Translations under genes and position numbers: made by a program | Shown here: positions 1 through 8,238 of the stretch, one piece after another | How the letters are laid out: each line of letters starts with the position of its first letter | Numbering within the stretch: position 1 is the stretch's first letter | NCBI RefSeq assembly: GCF_024298845.1 | Contig: NZ_CP101156.1 | Span: 2,294,001-2,358,000, forward strand | Origin: Natronosalvus amylolyticus | Lineage (GTDB): Archaea; Halobacteriota; Halobacteria; Halobacteriales; Natrialbaceae | Length of the DNA stretch: 64,000 nucleotides | Direction of reading: 5' to 3' | The notes under the pieces: model-generated | Database searches by the model: none | What the model saw: only the letters and a program-made list of their open reading frames with translations | Told to the model about the DNA's origin: nothing

Positions 1-216
1 CTCGGGAGCATCATGAGCGTCACTTTCGTCGTCAGCACTGCCCCCATCGTCAGTGTCGCTTTCGCCAGTACTCTCCTCCCCATCACCGTCATTCGAGTCA
101 GCCGCAACGTCGATCGAGACACTGGTGACGGAGCGATCGTTACCAGTCTCGAGGTGATAAAAGATGGGAGATTTACACGTGCTGGGTAATAGTGCCAGAG
201 AGTGAGGTTTGTTCAC
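1..216 (-). CDS. possible acidic secreted protein, 5' part only (runs off left edge)
   Basis: The minus-strand frame is open from about position 216 to the window edge and encodes a Ser/Asp/Glu/Gly-rich stretch typical of haloarchaeal exported proteins. There is no ATG in frame; the only candidate start I see is a GTG at 216 whose last bases overlap the stop of the upstream 1661-aa gene (GTGA). The first ~20 codons look less like coding sequence than the acidic part, so the start is uncertain. It could be the beginning of another acidic surface protein, or a non-coding shadow. No domain is recognisable. Confidence 0.28.
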   Translation of the reverse strand, partial: MNKPHSLALLPSTCKSPIFYHLETGNDRSVTSVSIDVAADSNDGDGEESTGESDTDDGGSADDESDAHDAPE

Positions 217-3200
217 GCCCTTTTACGGAGGCCTAACATACCAGCTGCCAGAAGGGCGAGTACTGCGGTGATGAAACCGAACCCGGGCAAGCTGTCGGAG
301 CTTCCACCATCGTCGTCATCGCTGGTAGCCATTTCGTCGTCTTCGTCGCTCTCGCCCTCAACGGCGTCATCGTCATCTCCGTCATCATCATCTGCGTCGT
401 CTTCGTCGCTGCCGTTCTCATCGACGTCATCCTCGTCGCTCTCGACTTCATCTGCGTCGTCTCCGTCACTGTCGTCCTCATCGGCATCACCCTCGTCGAC
501 ATCATCTTCGTCGCTGTCATCTTCATCTGCGTCGCCTTCGTCACTGTCGTCCTCATCGGCATCACCTTCGTCACTGTCGTCTTCATCTGCGTCGTCTTCG
601 TCACTGTCGTCCTCGTCACTGTCGTCCTCGTCACTGTCATCTTCATCTGCGTCGTCTTCGTCACTGTCGTCCTCGTCGTCCCCGGACTCGTCATCACCCG
701 GCCCTGGCGATGACGAAGGCTCGAGGGCATCCGCCGACTCGCTCACCGCGTCTAGTCCCGCAGCCAGCGCTTCGGGTGACGACTGCGATTCCACAAGGTC
801 GTGCAACTCTGTTACCGCCTCGTCGTAGTCGGCCAGACTCGAGTCTGTCACCTGGCCGTCGATCTCGTCGGATACCTCCTCCAGAAGTGACGTGACGTTG
901 TCGATAAAGAGGGCGAAATCTCCGTTGTCGTCGTAGATTTCACCCTCGAGGGCCTGGTCGAATTCTTCCACGATCGTCCCTGCTGCAGGGCTGTCGAACT
1001 CCTCGGAAACCCCTTCGAAGCTGGTGCTTGCGTTCTCCAGGGCCGTCTTCGCTACCGGATCGAGTGTTTCTTCCTGCTCTTCGATGGCGACGAACGTCAC
1101 GTCGGTGTCGTCCGGACTCTGGACGACAACTTCGATCGACGGCGCGTCGGCTTGTGTCGTCTCGTACGTGAACTCGCCCTCGAGGGACGTCGAGGCGTCT
1201 ACCGTGTGCGTCTCCGTAGCAACGGTCGATCCGTTCACGAGGAGGTCGACTTGCTGCGTTCCCGATTCGATCCCCGTATTCGTCACTTCGTAGGGGAGCG
1301 TTAGTGTCTCCCCGACAACAACCTCCGTATCGACTGCCTGGAGTTCGACCGCGAAGTACCAGCCCTCGAGTTCCGCTGCCGCGTCGTTCAGCGCATCCAG
1401 TTCGAGAGCGAGGGTCTCTGCGTCGGCATCCTCCTCGAGGGCCGTTTCCAGCGATGAGACGGCGTCGCCGTACGCGCCGAAGCTCGCCGTTGATACGTGG
1501 CCCTCGAGGTCGTCGATAACCGCTTCGGTGTGGGGGTAGACATCCTCGAGCAGCGAGGCATACTCGGACTCGTCCTCGTATGCACCCTCGTCGAGGCCCG
1601 CATCTACCTCGGCGACGAGTGCCTCAGCCGCGGTACTATCGTAGGCGTCGGCCAGTTCATCGAACGCATCGCGCGCGTTCTCCAGCGCTGTTCGCTCGAT
1701 CGGGACGACCTCGCCCTGGACGTCAACGGGGATGGTCTGGAATCCCTGGAAACCACTTTCATCGACGATCACCAAGGTCACGGGGTGCATACCGGGTTCC
1801 TCGAATGTCCAAGTGGTCTCGACGTTTGCAGTCGTTGTGTCAATCGTCCCGTCTCCAGTGAAGTCCCAGCGGTACTCCTCGACGTCACCATGTCGCGGGT
1901 TTGACTCGCCAGCGTCGAAGGTGATCGACTGCCCGGCGACGGGCTCTGCTGGCGCGAACTCGAATGTCGCCAGCGGGTTGCGCTGCCCGGTGTAGGGAAC
2001 GTACATCGACGTGGTTCGCACGTGGTCTCTGAGACCAGAGTTCTCGACGACAACATACGCAGAGTTGTCACCGAACCATGCGTCGAACTCGTAGTTCAGC
2101 GTCTGCGTTTCACCGGGCTGGAGTTCAAAGTCGTCGGTCACGTCGTCAACGGGTTCCCCCCAGTCCAGTTCGAGCGCCACGTTGACGACGACGTCGGCTG
2201 GATTGTGGACAGTAACGTCGACCTCGATCGTGTCACCCTGTCGTACCTCGGTCTTCGATAGCGACAGATCCACCACTTCGGGGGCGCGAGACTCCCGAAG
2301 CGCGGAGACACCTCCGGTATCTGTAATGAGAACGGTCCCGTTCGAAACAGTGGTGTGGTACCGCCCCGCCAGACTCGATTCGGCTACCGGTTCGCCCGTC
2401 GCTAGGTCGAGCGTGCTGGTATACGGCGACAAACCGGTGTGGGGGGCATAGAGCACTCCATCGCCTGCGGTGAGATCGCGCTTCTCTCTCCCCGGAGAGT
2501 CGTAGCGTTGCTCCCACATGAGTTCGCCTGTTTCCAGATCGAATGCATAGTGGACTGTCAAAGGATCCGGATAGTACGCCGCACTGACGAGCGTCTCGTC
2601 TGTCACGACGAGATCATAGTGACGATCGTACTCGCCGATCTCGGTGTAGATGGTGTCCGGCGCCGCGTGCCAACGCTCATCCGATAGGTTCGCTGGATTC
2701 AGCGCGTAGATGTCGCCCACGTCGCGAAGCTCACTCGGCGTGGGGTTGTCTCCGCCGTGGTAGTATCGAGTGGCGACGAAGACGTCCTCGCCGTTCGAGG
2801 CGAGTTCGGCTGTGTACGTGTTCAGCGACCGACTGCTCACGTCGTTCAGCGAATCACGCTCCAGTGAGTACAACGTTCGATTCGCCTCAAAGACGATGTG
2901 GTCGTCGGTGGAGACGCCGTGCTGGATCGGCGCGTCTAGTGTCGGGGTGGACTCGTGGAGGTTGCCGGTATCGCGATCAATCGAGAGCAACGTGTCACCG
3001 TCGATCATGGGGACGTCGGGACTCTCCCTGAAGTATTCGCGGAGCTCCAGGAGCACTCCTTCCTCGTCGACAAGGAGGAAGTTTCCATTGAGTCGGTAAT
3101 TTTCGGGGAACGTACTATAATCGTTCTCCCAGACGGCCGTTCCTGTCTCGACGTCGAGTGCGTATAGTCGCACGTGATACGTCTCGTCCCCCAACGCGAG

Positions 3201-5198
3201 ATCACCGGTGTAGTGCTCGGTCGTGAAGTAGACGACCCCGTCGACGACAACATGCCGCTCGATACTCAACTGATCCTGGCCGTCCTCGTCTGCGACCTCT
3301 GGCGCGTACTCCCACTTGACCTCGCCCGTCTCGAGATCGATTGACTGAATCGCCGTCTCGTTGTGAACGATGACGAAACCATCGCCGACCAGCGGTGGAT
3401 TCATACCGCCGTCGAACTCGAGAGTCCAGACCTCCTGGAGCGGCCCGCCGGGTGCGTTCGTGTACGGGTTGTTGTTCGCTCCCGCCGCGTCGAAATGCTC
3501 GTGGCCCCAGTCGTGGTTCGGATCTGGGTGACTCACCGAGACGACCGCCGACTCGGGGCGGGGATCTGGCAGGAGCTCGCCCGTTCCGGCTTCCAGCGTA
3601 GTGATCTCGTACTCACCCGTCGACGTTACCTCGAATGAAATGTCGATCGTCCGATCCTCACCAGGATCGAGCGTCACGTTACTCACGTGCTCTTCAGGCT
3701 GTATCGGGGATAGCGGCCCGTACACCTCGAAGACGATAGACGACGTATCCGTTACATCCCCGACGTTCGTCACGGTCGCTTCGGCCGTGATGATGTCACC
3801 AGGTTCGGCCTCCACTGTCGAGACCTCGACAGCGGAGACGGCAATCGATGTCGGTTCAGTTGTGTACATCACGTAGTCGGCGTTCGTATTACCGAGCTCC
3901 CAGTGCGTTCGCGCCACTACAAACGTAGTCTCACCCACGGGTGCGACGGCATCCGCCCAGCCCACATCCGACATGTCACCCGTGTCGGGTGGAACGTCGA
4001 GTGTCCAGTTCACTGAGAAGTCAGTGTCGAGCGAGCGGAGTAACCCGTCGGCGGTCGGGACGATGAGCTCGTCGCCGTCGACGGCGATATCCTTGATTTC
4101 CTCACTAGCGAGGGACTGGGCGAGCACTACGCCCGTGTCAGGATCGATCGCGTAGAGGGATTGATCGTTCGCGACGAACGCAGTCCCATCGACGAAGACC
4201 GGTTCGAGGTCGCTATCACCCTCGAACTGAGTTCGCCAGTGCAGGGTTCCATCTTCGACATCGATAGCGAGGAGCGACGGGGGATTGTTGATGCCGTCGA
4301 CCCACCCGCTCTCGACCGACACGTACAGGAGGCTGTCTTGGACGGTCGGTCCAGCGACGACGTCCCCGGTGAGGACATCGTCGATCTCCCACTCGAGGTC
4401 GCCCGTGGAACCATTCAGCGCACCGACGACATCGTCGGTGACGTAGTATACCGTCTCGTCGTCCGCGTCAAACGTGAACAGGTCATCTGAGACACCCTCA
4501 CTCCAGATGAGCGATCCGTCCTCGGGATCGAAGGCGTGGAGCGTCCGCGGTGACGTGAACTCATAGACGTACACGTGCTCCCCAACGACGGCTGGAGTCC
4601 CGCTACTGAGACTGACGCCCGCGTCCGATGTGCTCCACAGTTCGGTTCCGTCCACCGCATCGTAGGCGACGAGTTCACCCGCGGCGAATTCACTTACTGT
4701 CACGTAGACACGCCCGTCAGCGACTGTTGGAGGGGACGTGGAAGATCCCGGGAGGTCCGCAACCCACTGCGTCTCACCGGAGGGATCGACCGCTACGAGC
4801 CGATCCGATCCCTCCATGACGTAGGCGGTGTCTCCCGATGTCGCGACCCCATCACTTCCGAAATTATCGTTTTCCCCTCGGACAGTATTGTTGATACGAA
4901 CTGCTGGGGTCGATTCATCGTCTTGGGTATCATTCTTCGCCAACGACTGGAGGTTCGTCGCGTGTTCGTTGCTGATTGCGGGTGACTCCGAAAGACTTGC
5001 AACAGCTGTATCGTCAATTTCCCCGGTCGCAGCGTGCACGACACCGCTGGACACGACGAGGAGAATAAGTACAAGTCCTGCCACGAGTAAATACCGTCGA
5101 GACGACTCGACGCCGAAACGTTCACCCGTCACACGCCACCTCTCCCACGTTCTGCTCAACCGACGCGATCGATTGAATCGCGTTCCTACTACATTCAA
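213..5198 (-). CDS. giant PQQ beta-propeller surface protein with CARDB and PKD domains and PGF-CTERM anchor
   Basis: A 1661-aa exported protein, presumably displayed on the cell surface. A basic N-terminus and one hydrophobic segment (about 36-56) form a signal peptide. In order follow a PQQ-type beta-propeller (about 105-450, repeated AxDxxxGxxxW blades), a CARDB-like domain (about 451-553), a second propeller (about 562-968), another CARDB (about 970-1066), a PKD domain (about 1073-1163, with the YRWDFTGDGT core), an alpha-helical segment, a third CARDB (about 1281-1370), a second helical segment, and a DEDDS-type acidic tract (about 1500-1622). The C-terminus is LPGFGF, a hydrophobic helix and RKRA, the tripartite PGF-CTERM signal processed by archaeosortase A with lipid anchoring (family knowledge). 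No catalytic residues are evident; adhesion or wall-structure roles are inferred. Its tail is near-identical at DNA level to that of the 1743-aa protein at 19762-24993. Confidence 0.88.
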   Translation of the reverse strand: MNVVGTRFNRSRRLSRTWERWRVTGERFGVESSRRYLLVAGLVLILLVVSSGVVHAATGEIDDTAVASLSESPAISNEHATNLQSLAKNDTQDDESTPAVRINNTVRGENDNFGSDGVATSGDTAYVMEGSDRLVAVDPSGETQWVADLPGSSTSPPTVADGRVYVTVSEFAAGELVAYDAVDGTELWSTSDAGVSLSSGTPAVVGEHVYVYEFTSPRTLHAFDPEDGSLIWSEGVSDDLFTFDADDETVYYVTDDVVGALNGSTGDLEWEIDDVLTGDVVAGPTVQDSLLYVSVESGWVDGINNPPSLLAIDVEDGTLHWRTQFEGDSDLEPVFVDGTAFVANDQSLYAIDPDTGVVLAQSLASEEIKDIAVDGDELIVPTADGLLRSLDTDFSVNWTLDVPPDTGDMSDVGWADAVAPVGETTFVVARTHWELGNTNADYVMYTTEPTSIAVSAVEVSTVEAEPGDIITAEATVTNVGDVTDTSSIVFEVYGPLSPIQPEEHVSNVTLDPGEDRTIDISFEVTSTGEYEITTLEAGTGELLPDPRPESAVVSVSHPDPNHDWGHEHFDAAGANNNPYTNAPGGPLQEVWTLEFDGGMNPPLVGDGFVIVHNETAIQSIDLETGEVKWEYAPEVADEDGQDQLSIERHVVVDGVVYFTTEHYTGDLALGDETYHVRLYALDVETGTAVWENDYSTFPENYRLNGNFLLVDEEGVLLELREYFRESPDVPMIDGDTLLSIDRDTGNLHESTPTLDAPIQHGVSTDDHIVFEANRTLYSLERDSLNDVSSRSLNTYTAELASNGEDVFVATRYYHGGDNPTPSELRDVGDIYALNPANLSDERWHAAPDTIYTEIGEYDRHYDLVVTDETLVSAAYYPDPLTVHYAFDLETGELMWEQRYDSPGREKRDLTAGDGVLYAPHTGLSPYTSTLDLATGEPVAESSLAGRYHTTVSNGTVLITDTGGVSALRESRAPEVVDLSLSKTEVRQGDTIEVDVTVHNPADVVVNVALELDWGEPVDDVTDDFELQPGETQTLNYEFDAWFGDNSAYVVVENSGLRDHVRTTSMYVPYTGQRNPLATFEFAPAEPVAGQSITFDAGESNPRHGDVEEYRWDFTGDGTIDTTTANVETTWTFEEPGMHPVTLVIVDESGFQGFQTIPVDVQGEVVPIERTALENARDAFDELADAYDSTAAEALVAEVDAGLDEGAYEDESEYASLLEDVYPHTEAVIDDLEGHVSTASFGAYGDAVSSLETALEEDADAETLALELDALNDAAAELEGWYFAVELQAVDTEVVVGETLTLPYEVTNTGIESGTQQVDLLVNGSTVATETHTVDASTSLEGEFTYETTQADAPSIEVVVQSPDDTDVTFVAIEEQEETLDPVAKTALENASTSFEGVSEEFDSPAAGTIVEEFDQALEGEIYDDNGDFALFIDNVTSLLEEVSDEIDGQVTDSSLADYDEAVTELHDLVESQSSPEALAAGLDAVSESADALEPSSSPGPGDDESGDDEDDSDEDDADEDDSDEDDSDEDDSDEDDADEDDSDEGDADEDDSDEGDADEDDSDEDDVDEGDADEDDSDGDDADEVESDEDDVDENGSDEDDADDDDGDDDDAVEGESDEDDEMATSDDDDGGSSDSLPGFGFITAVLALLAAGMLGLRKRA
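241..372. repeat. 132-bp exact duplicate of 19790-19921
   Basis: These 132 bases, coding on the minus strand for the end of the acidic linker and the PGF-CTERM helix, are identical base for base to 19790-19921, including all third codon positions, while the flanks diverge at once. Compared by eye along the full length. Confidence 0.9.
376..690. repeat. acidic low-complexity repeat tract (15-bp DEDDS/DEDDA units)
   Basis: Imperfect 15-bp units encoding Asp-Glu-Asp-Asp followed by Ser or Ala in the minus-strand gene. It is the linker between the ectodomain and the PGF-CTERM helix. The + strand reads as a serine-rich shadow frame. Confidence 0.75.
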
Positions 5199-5331
5199 CC
5201 CACGTCCCTCGAGGTCGCCCTAACGACGGCCTCCCGTCGTCGGCTTGCCTCGCGAGCCCACCGCTTGTCACGTCCATACGTGCAAACGATTTTTCCCGAA
5301 TATGAGCGTTATCTGACTTCGACAGTATCTC

Positions 5332-5355
5332 GTAGGTTAGCTCGAGCTAACCTAC
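5332..5355. promoter_or_regulatory. 24-bp perfect palindrome between divergent genes
   Basis: GTAGGTTAGCTC followed directly by its reverse complement: a gapless 12+12 palindrome centred on CTCGAG. It lies in the 285-bp spacer between the divergent 1661-aa surface gene (start 5198) and the histidine kinase gene (start 5484). Such symmetry fits the operator of a dimeric DNA-binding regulator; a cruciform or chance XhoI-like core is the alternative. The rest of the spacer holds an AT-rich TATA candidate near 5439-5448, about 40 bases before the kinase start. Confidence 0.5.
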
Positions 5356-5483
5356 ATCGATGTTGGATCCGAATCGGCTCGTTTGAGATAGCGTCTACAG
5401 TCACCAATGTTGGTCCTCTCTATCGGGCGAAATATCGGTAATTATATCAGAATGTGTGACTTTCAACGCATAGCAATCCGACC

Positions 5484-7268
5484 ATGGTTCTTGAGGAGGT
5501 CCACTTCCGAGTCGCATACCTCGTTGCAGCGGTCGGTGTCTTGTTCTTGCTCCGACGGCCGTTGCGCTACCCCAATCGGCCCGGAAGCAAGTGGTTCGCG
5601 GTGACAATCGTCGCGACCTCGCTCTGGCTCGGCTGTGTAGGACTCTACTACTTTGTTCACAGTTTGACTGGCTCGTTGATCCTGTACACTACCGTCCAGT
5701 TTGTGATTACAATTTGTTTCATCAGCTGGTTTCTCGTCGCCGTCGAGTTCGCGACGGGTCGACGCCCGGCCAAGTCGCTCGTCCTCTTTCTTGCGGCACT
5801 CGCCATCGTCCATTTCATCGTGCTCTGGACCAACTTCTTCTGGGTACACGACCTTGCCTACCGGTCTAATGCGTGGGTTGACGACACTGGTGGCATCCGA
5901 ATCGCTGGCGGGCCGCTATATTGGGTTCATATCGTCTCTATGTACGTTCTGGTGTTCCTCTCGACGACGCTCTACGTCTCACAATGGGCGAGTTCCAGTG
6001 GCCTCCGTCGCCGACAGGCAGCCATTCTGGCAATGACTCCTGCCGTTGGAGTAGGCGCAAACTTGCTGTTGCTGCTCGACGTCGGCCTCCTCGGGTTTGA
6101 TCCGACGCCGATCGGCGTCATCGTCGGCGTTGTGCTCATGGGTTGGGCACTGTACCGAGCGGAGTTCCTCGACGTCACTCCGATTGCCAGGCAAACCGTC
6201 GTCGAGCGAATGGCCGACGCCGTGATTATCATCGACGATCGGAACCGAGTCGTCGACTGGAATCGTGCTGCACTCGAGCTTTTCGACGTCGGTGGCCCAG
6301 TTGCTGGGATGGCAACTGAGGCGTTTTTCCACCCTGTGTCATCTGAAACGCTCGAGGTGCTCGTAGAGACGGAGCGAGCCGAAGCAGAGATTACCTTCGA
6401 GCGGGACGGACGACGACGATACGCGTTGGTGTCGATCGATCCCGTCGAAGGCGATGCGTTCGAACCCCTTGGCCGAGTGATCGTCGCACGCGATGTCACG
6501 GGGATCAAGCGACGCGAACAACAGCTCATCAAGCAAAACGAGTATCTCGACGAGTTCGCTGGCATCGTCTCACACGATATGCAGGGACCGTTGATGCAAA
6601 TTCGCCTGAACACGGATCTCGCACGAAGAACGAACGACGTCTCGAGTCTGGACTCCGTGCTCGATGCAACTGACCGAATGCGTCGACTTGTCGACGACCT
6701 GCTCGACCTTGCACGGACGGGCCACCAACTAGACGACCTCGAGCCGGTCGAGTTCGCTGATCTGGCCAATACCGCCTGGGGCTGCGTGTGGACTCCCGAG
6801 GCCGAGCTCGTCGTCGAGAACGACCAGACCGTACTCGCAGATCCCGATCGGTTACAGCAGTTACTGGAGAACATCTTTCGAAACAGCGTCGAACATGCCT
6901 CTGTGGACGATCGGCCACAGATAGGGGATCGACCACTGGCAGTGGATCACTCCAACGCAGCCAACGGTCAAACGATGACGGGAGCGGACGAGTCAAAGGA
7001 AGTCGGTGACGCCACGGCCAATGGGGTGCGTGTCCGCATCGGATCGCTCGTCGACGGCTTCTTCATCGAGGACAATGGCACAGGAATCCCAGTGGAACTA
7101 CGCGAGCGCGTCTTCGAACGCGGGTATTCCACCTCCGAGGACGGAACGGGACTTGGCCTCAGCATTGTTAGCCACATCGCTGGCGCACACGGATGGTCGG
7201 TCTGTGCCACAGAAAGCGCACAGGGTGGAGCTCGCTTCGAGATCACTGGCGTCGACACTGTCGAGTAA
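5484..7268 (+). CDS. membrane sensor histidine kinase (7TM-PAS-HisKA-HATPase)
   Basis: A 594-aa sensor kinase. Seven hydrophobic helices (about 3-225) match the histidine-kinase N-terminal 7TM sensor region; a PAS domain follows (about 235-340), then HisKA with the H-box VSHDMQGPL (His near 362) and an HATPase_c domain with N-box (ENIFRNSVEHA, about 458-468), G1 (DNGTGIP, about 529) and G2 (GTGLGLSIV, about 554). All catalytic boxes are intact. A hydrophilic insert of roughly 45 residues lies between N-box and G1 and looks like a linker. The ATG at 5484 is immediately followed by the first helix. Signal and partner are not visible from sequence; the nearest receiver-bearing genes are the next two. 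The gene is convergent with the HxlR-type gene downstream. Confidence 0.93.
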   Translation: MVLEEVHFRVAYLVAAVGVLFLLRRPLRYPNRPGSKWFAVTIVATSLWLGCVGLYYFVHSLTGSLILYTTVQFVITICFISWFLVAVEFATGRRPAKSLVLFLAALAIVHFIVLWTNFFWVHDLAYRSNAWVDDTGGIRIAGGPLYWVHIVSMYVLVFLSTTLYVSQWASSSGLRRRQAAILAMTPAVGVGANLLLLLDVGLLGFDPTPIGVIVGVVLMGWALYRAEFLDVTPIARQTVVERMADAVIIIDDRNRVVDWNRAALELFDVGGPVAGMATEAFFHPVSSETLEVLVETERAEAEITFERDGRRRYALVSIDPVEGDAFEPLGRVIVARDVTGIKRREQQLIKQNEYLDEFAGIVSHDMQGPLMQIRLNTDLARRTNDVSSLDSVLDATDRMRRLVDDLLDLARTGHQLDDLEPVEFADLANTAWGCVWTPEAELVVENDQTVLADPDRLQQLLENIFRNSVEHASVDDRPQIGDRPLAVDHSNAANGQTMTGADESKEVGDATANGVRVRIGSLVDGFFIEDNGTGIPVELRERVFERGYSTSEDGTGLGLSIVSHIAGAHGWSVCATESAQGGARFEITGVDTVE

Positions 7269-7295
7269 GCAACGCCAAGAGTCAGTCTCGAGGGA

Positions 7296-8111
7296 TCAGT
7301 GAGATTCTTCGAGTGCGTCGATGCGTTCGCACAACTCGAGGTACCGCTCGTCGGCCTCAAGGTGGTCGGGCGAGAAACATGATTCGAGGATCGACCGTTT
7401 CGCTGTCAGGGCTGCTCGTTCGCGTTCCACCGCGTCCTCGTCCAGTCGACGAAGCTGGGATTCAATGGCTTCGGTCGCGGTCGATTGCATGATCGGCTTC
7501 CGTCGAATGTCGTCGGCGTCTACCCTGTACAGGTCGACTCCAGGCCGGTCGTCCACAAAGACAATGGTTCGACAAGAATCACCGACGATACTGGTGAGAT
7601 CGGTTGGATCGACACCTGGAACCCCCTCGTCTACCAGCACGACATCAGCGCCAGCGTCGACGAGGGACTCGAGTTCGTCGACGTTGTGTGCTCCCACCGT
7701 ACGGTAACGGTCGTTCAGCCACTGCCGATACATGTCCGTCACTCGACGGTCACCATCTGCGAAGAGGATCGTCGGCGTCGATGGCTCGAGGTGGCTCATT
7801 GACCATGTCACGGCCGCCTCGAAGATCGTCTCCATATCGGCCCCTGCGGTGGTGAGGTCGTATTCGACCCGAAGGGGTGACTCGCTCACGATTCGTCGTT
7901 CGACGAGGTTCACCTCACAGAGTTCGTCAAGTGTCTTTGAGAGCACGTTCCCCGAAATATTCGGTAGCGCTTTGAGGAGTTCATTGAATCCGAGGGGGCC
8001 GTCCTCCATGAGCGTAAGAAGGACAACCGGTTGCCACTTCTTCGAGAGCAGTGAAAGAACTTCGAGGATCGCGGCTTGCTCGCGTGATACGCCGTCCTCG
8101 GAATGATCCAT
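7296..8111 (-). CDS. HxlR-type winged-helix regulator fused to receiver and HalX domains
   Basis: About 271 aa from the ATG at 8111; an upstream start at 8195 is possible but would run into the divergent gene's leader and adds no domain. Residues about 8-105 match the HxlR winged helix (LLSKKWQPVVLLTLMEDGPL, then FNELLKALPNISGNVLSKTL and LVERR). Residues about 115-210 look like a response-regulator receiver: acidic pocket ADGDR, candidate phospho-acceptor Asp in VVLVDEGVPG and a conserved-type Lys in RRKP, although the usual Thr/Ser strand reads IVFVDD. The C-terminal helical segment (about 215-271) resembles HalX. HalX normally follows a receiver in haloarchaeal regulators; an HxlR domain in front makes this a DNA-binding response regulator, possibly driven by the neighbouring kinase (inference). 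Confidence 0.82.
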   Translation of the reverse strand: MDHSEDGVSREQAAILEVLSLLSKKWQPVVLLTLMEDGPLGFNELLKALPNISGNVLSKTLDELCEVNLVERRIVSESPLRVEYDLTTAGADMETIFEAAVTWSMSHLEPSTPTILFADGDRRVTDMYRQWLNDRYRTVGAHNVDELESLVDAGADVVLVDEGVPGVDPTDLTSIVGDSCRTIVFVDDRPGVDLYRVDADDIRRKPIMQSTATEAIESQLRRLDEDAVERERAALTAKRSILESCFSPDHLEADERYLELCERIDALEESH

Positions 8112-8238
8112 GCAGTTCGGTGTGGCCGAGATAGCAAAGTTCTTCGGTATCAATTCATTATCGAGGGCGTCTGTACGCGAGCCGACGTGTTTCAACAGGT
8201 ACCGAAACAGATACTATTGGCTGAAAGAAACCAGAGAC

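Noticed and set aside
202-828. Ser-rich + strand frames at 202-828, 9455-10210 and 19751-20452
   Set aside because: Shadows of the DEDDS acidic tracts read antisense (GAC/GAG/AGC become poly-Ser); the PGF-CTERM tails on the minus strand are the real genes.
5972-6874. 300-aa minus-strand frame inside the histidine kinase gene
   Set aside because: Antisense shadow; the + strand carries all kinase boxes.
8110-8238. N-terminal extension of the receiver-ATPase protein
   Set aside because: The added 43 residues overlap the divergent regulator's start and lack receiver-like sequence; ATG 8239 starts exactly at the domain.
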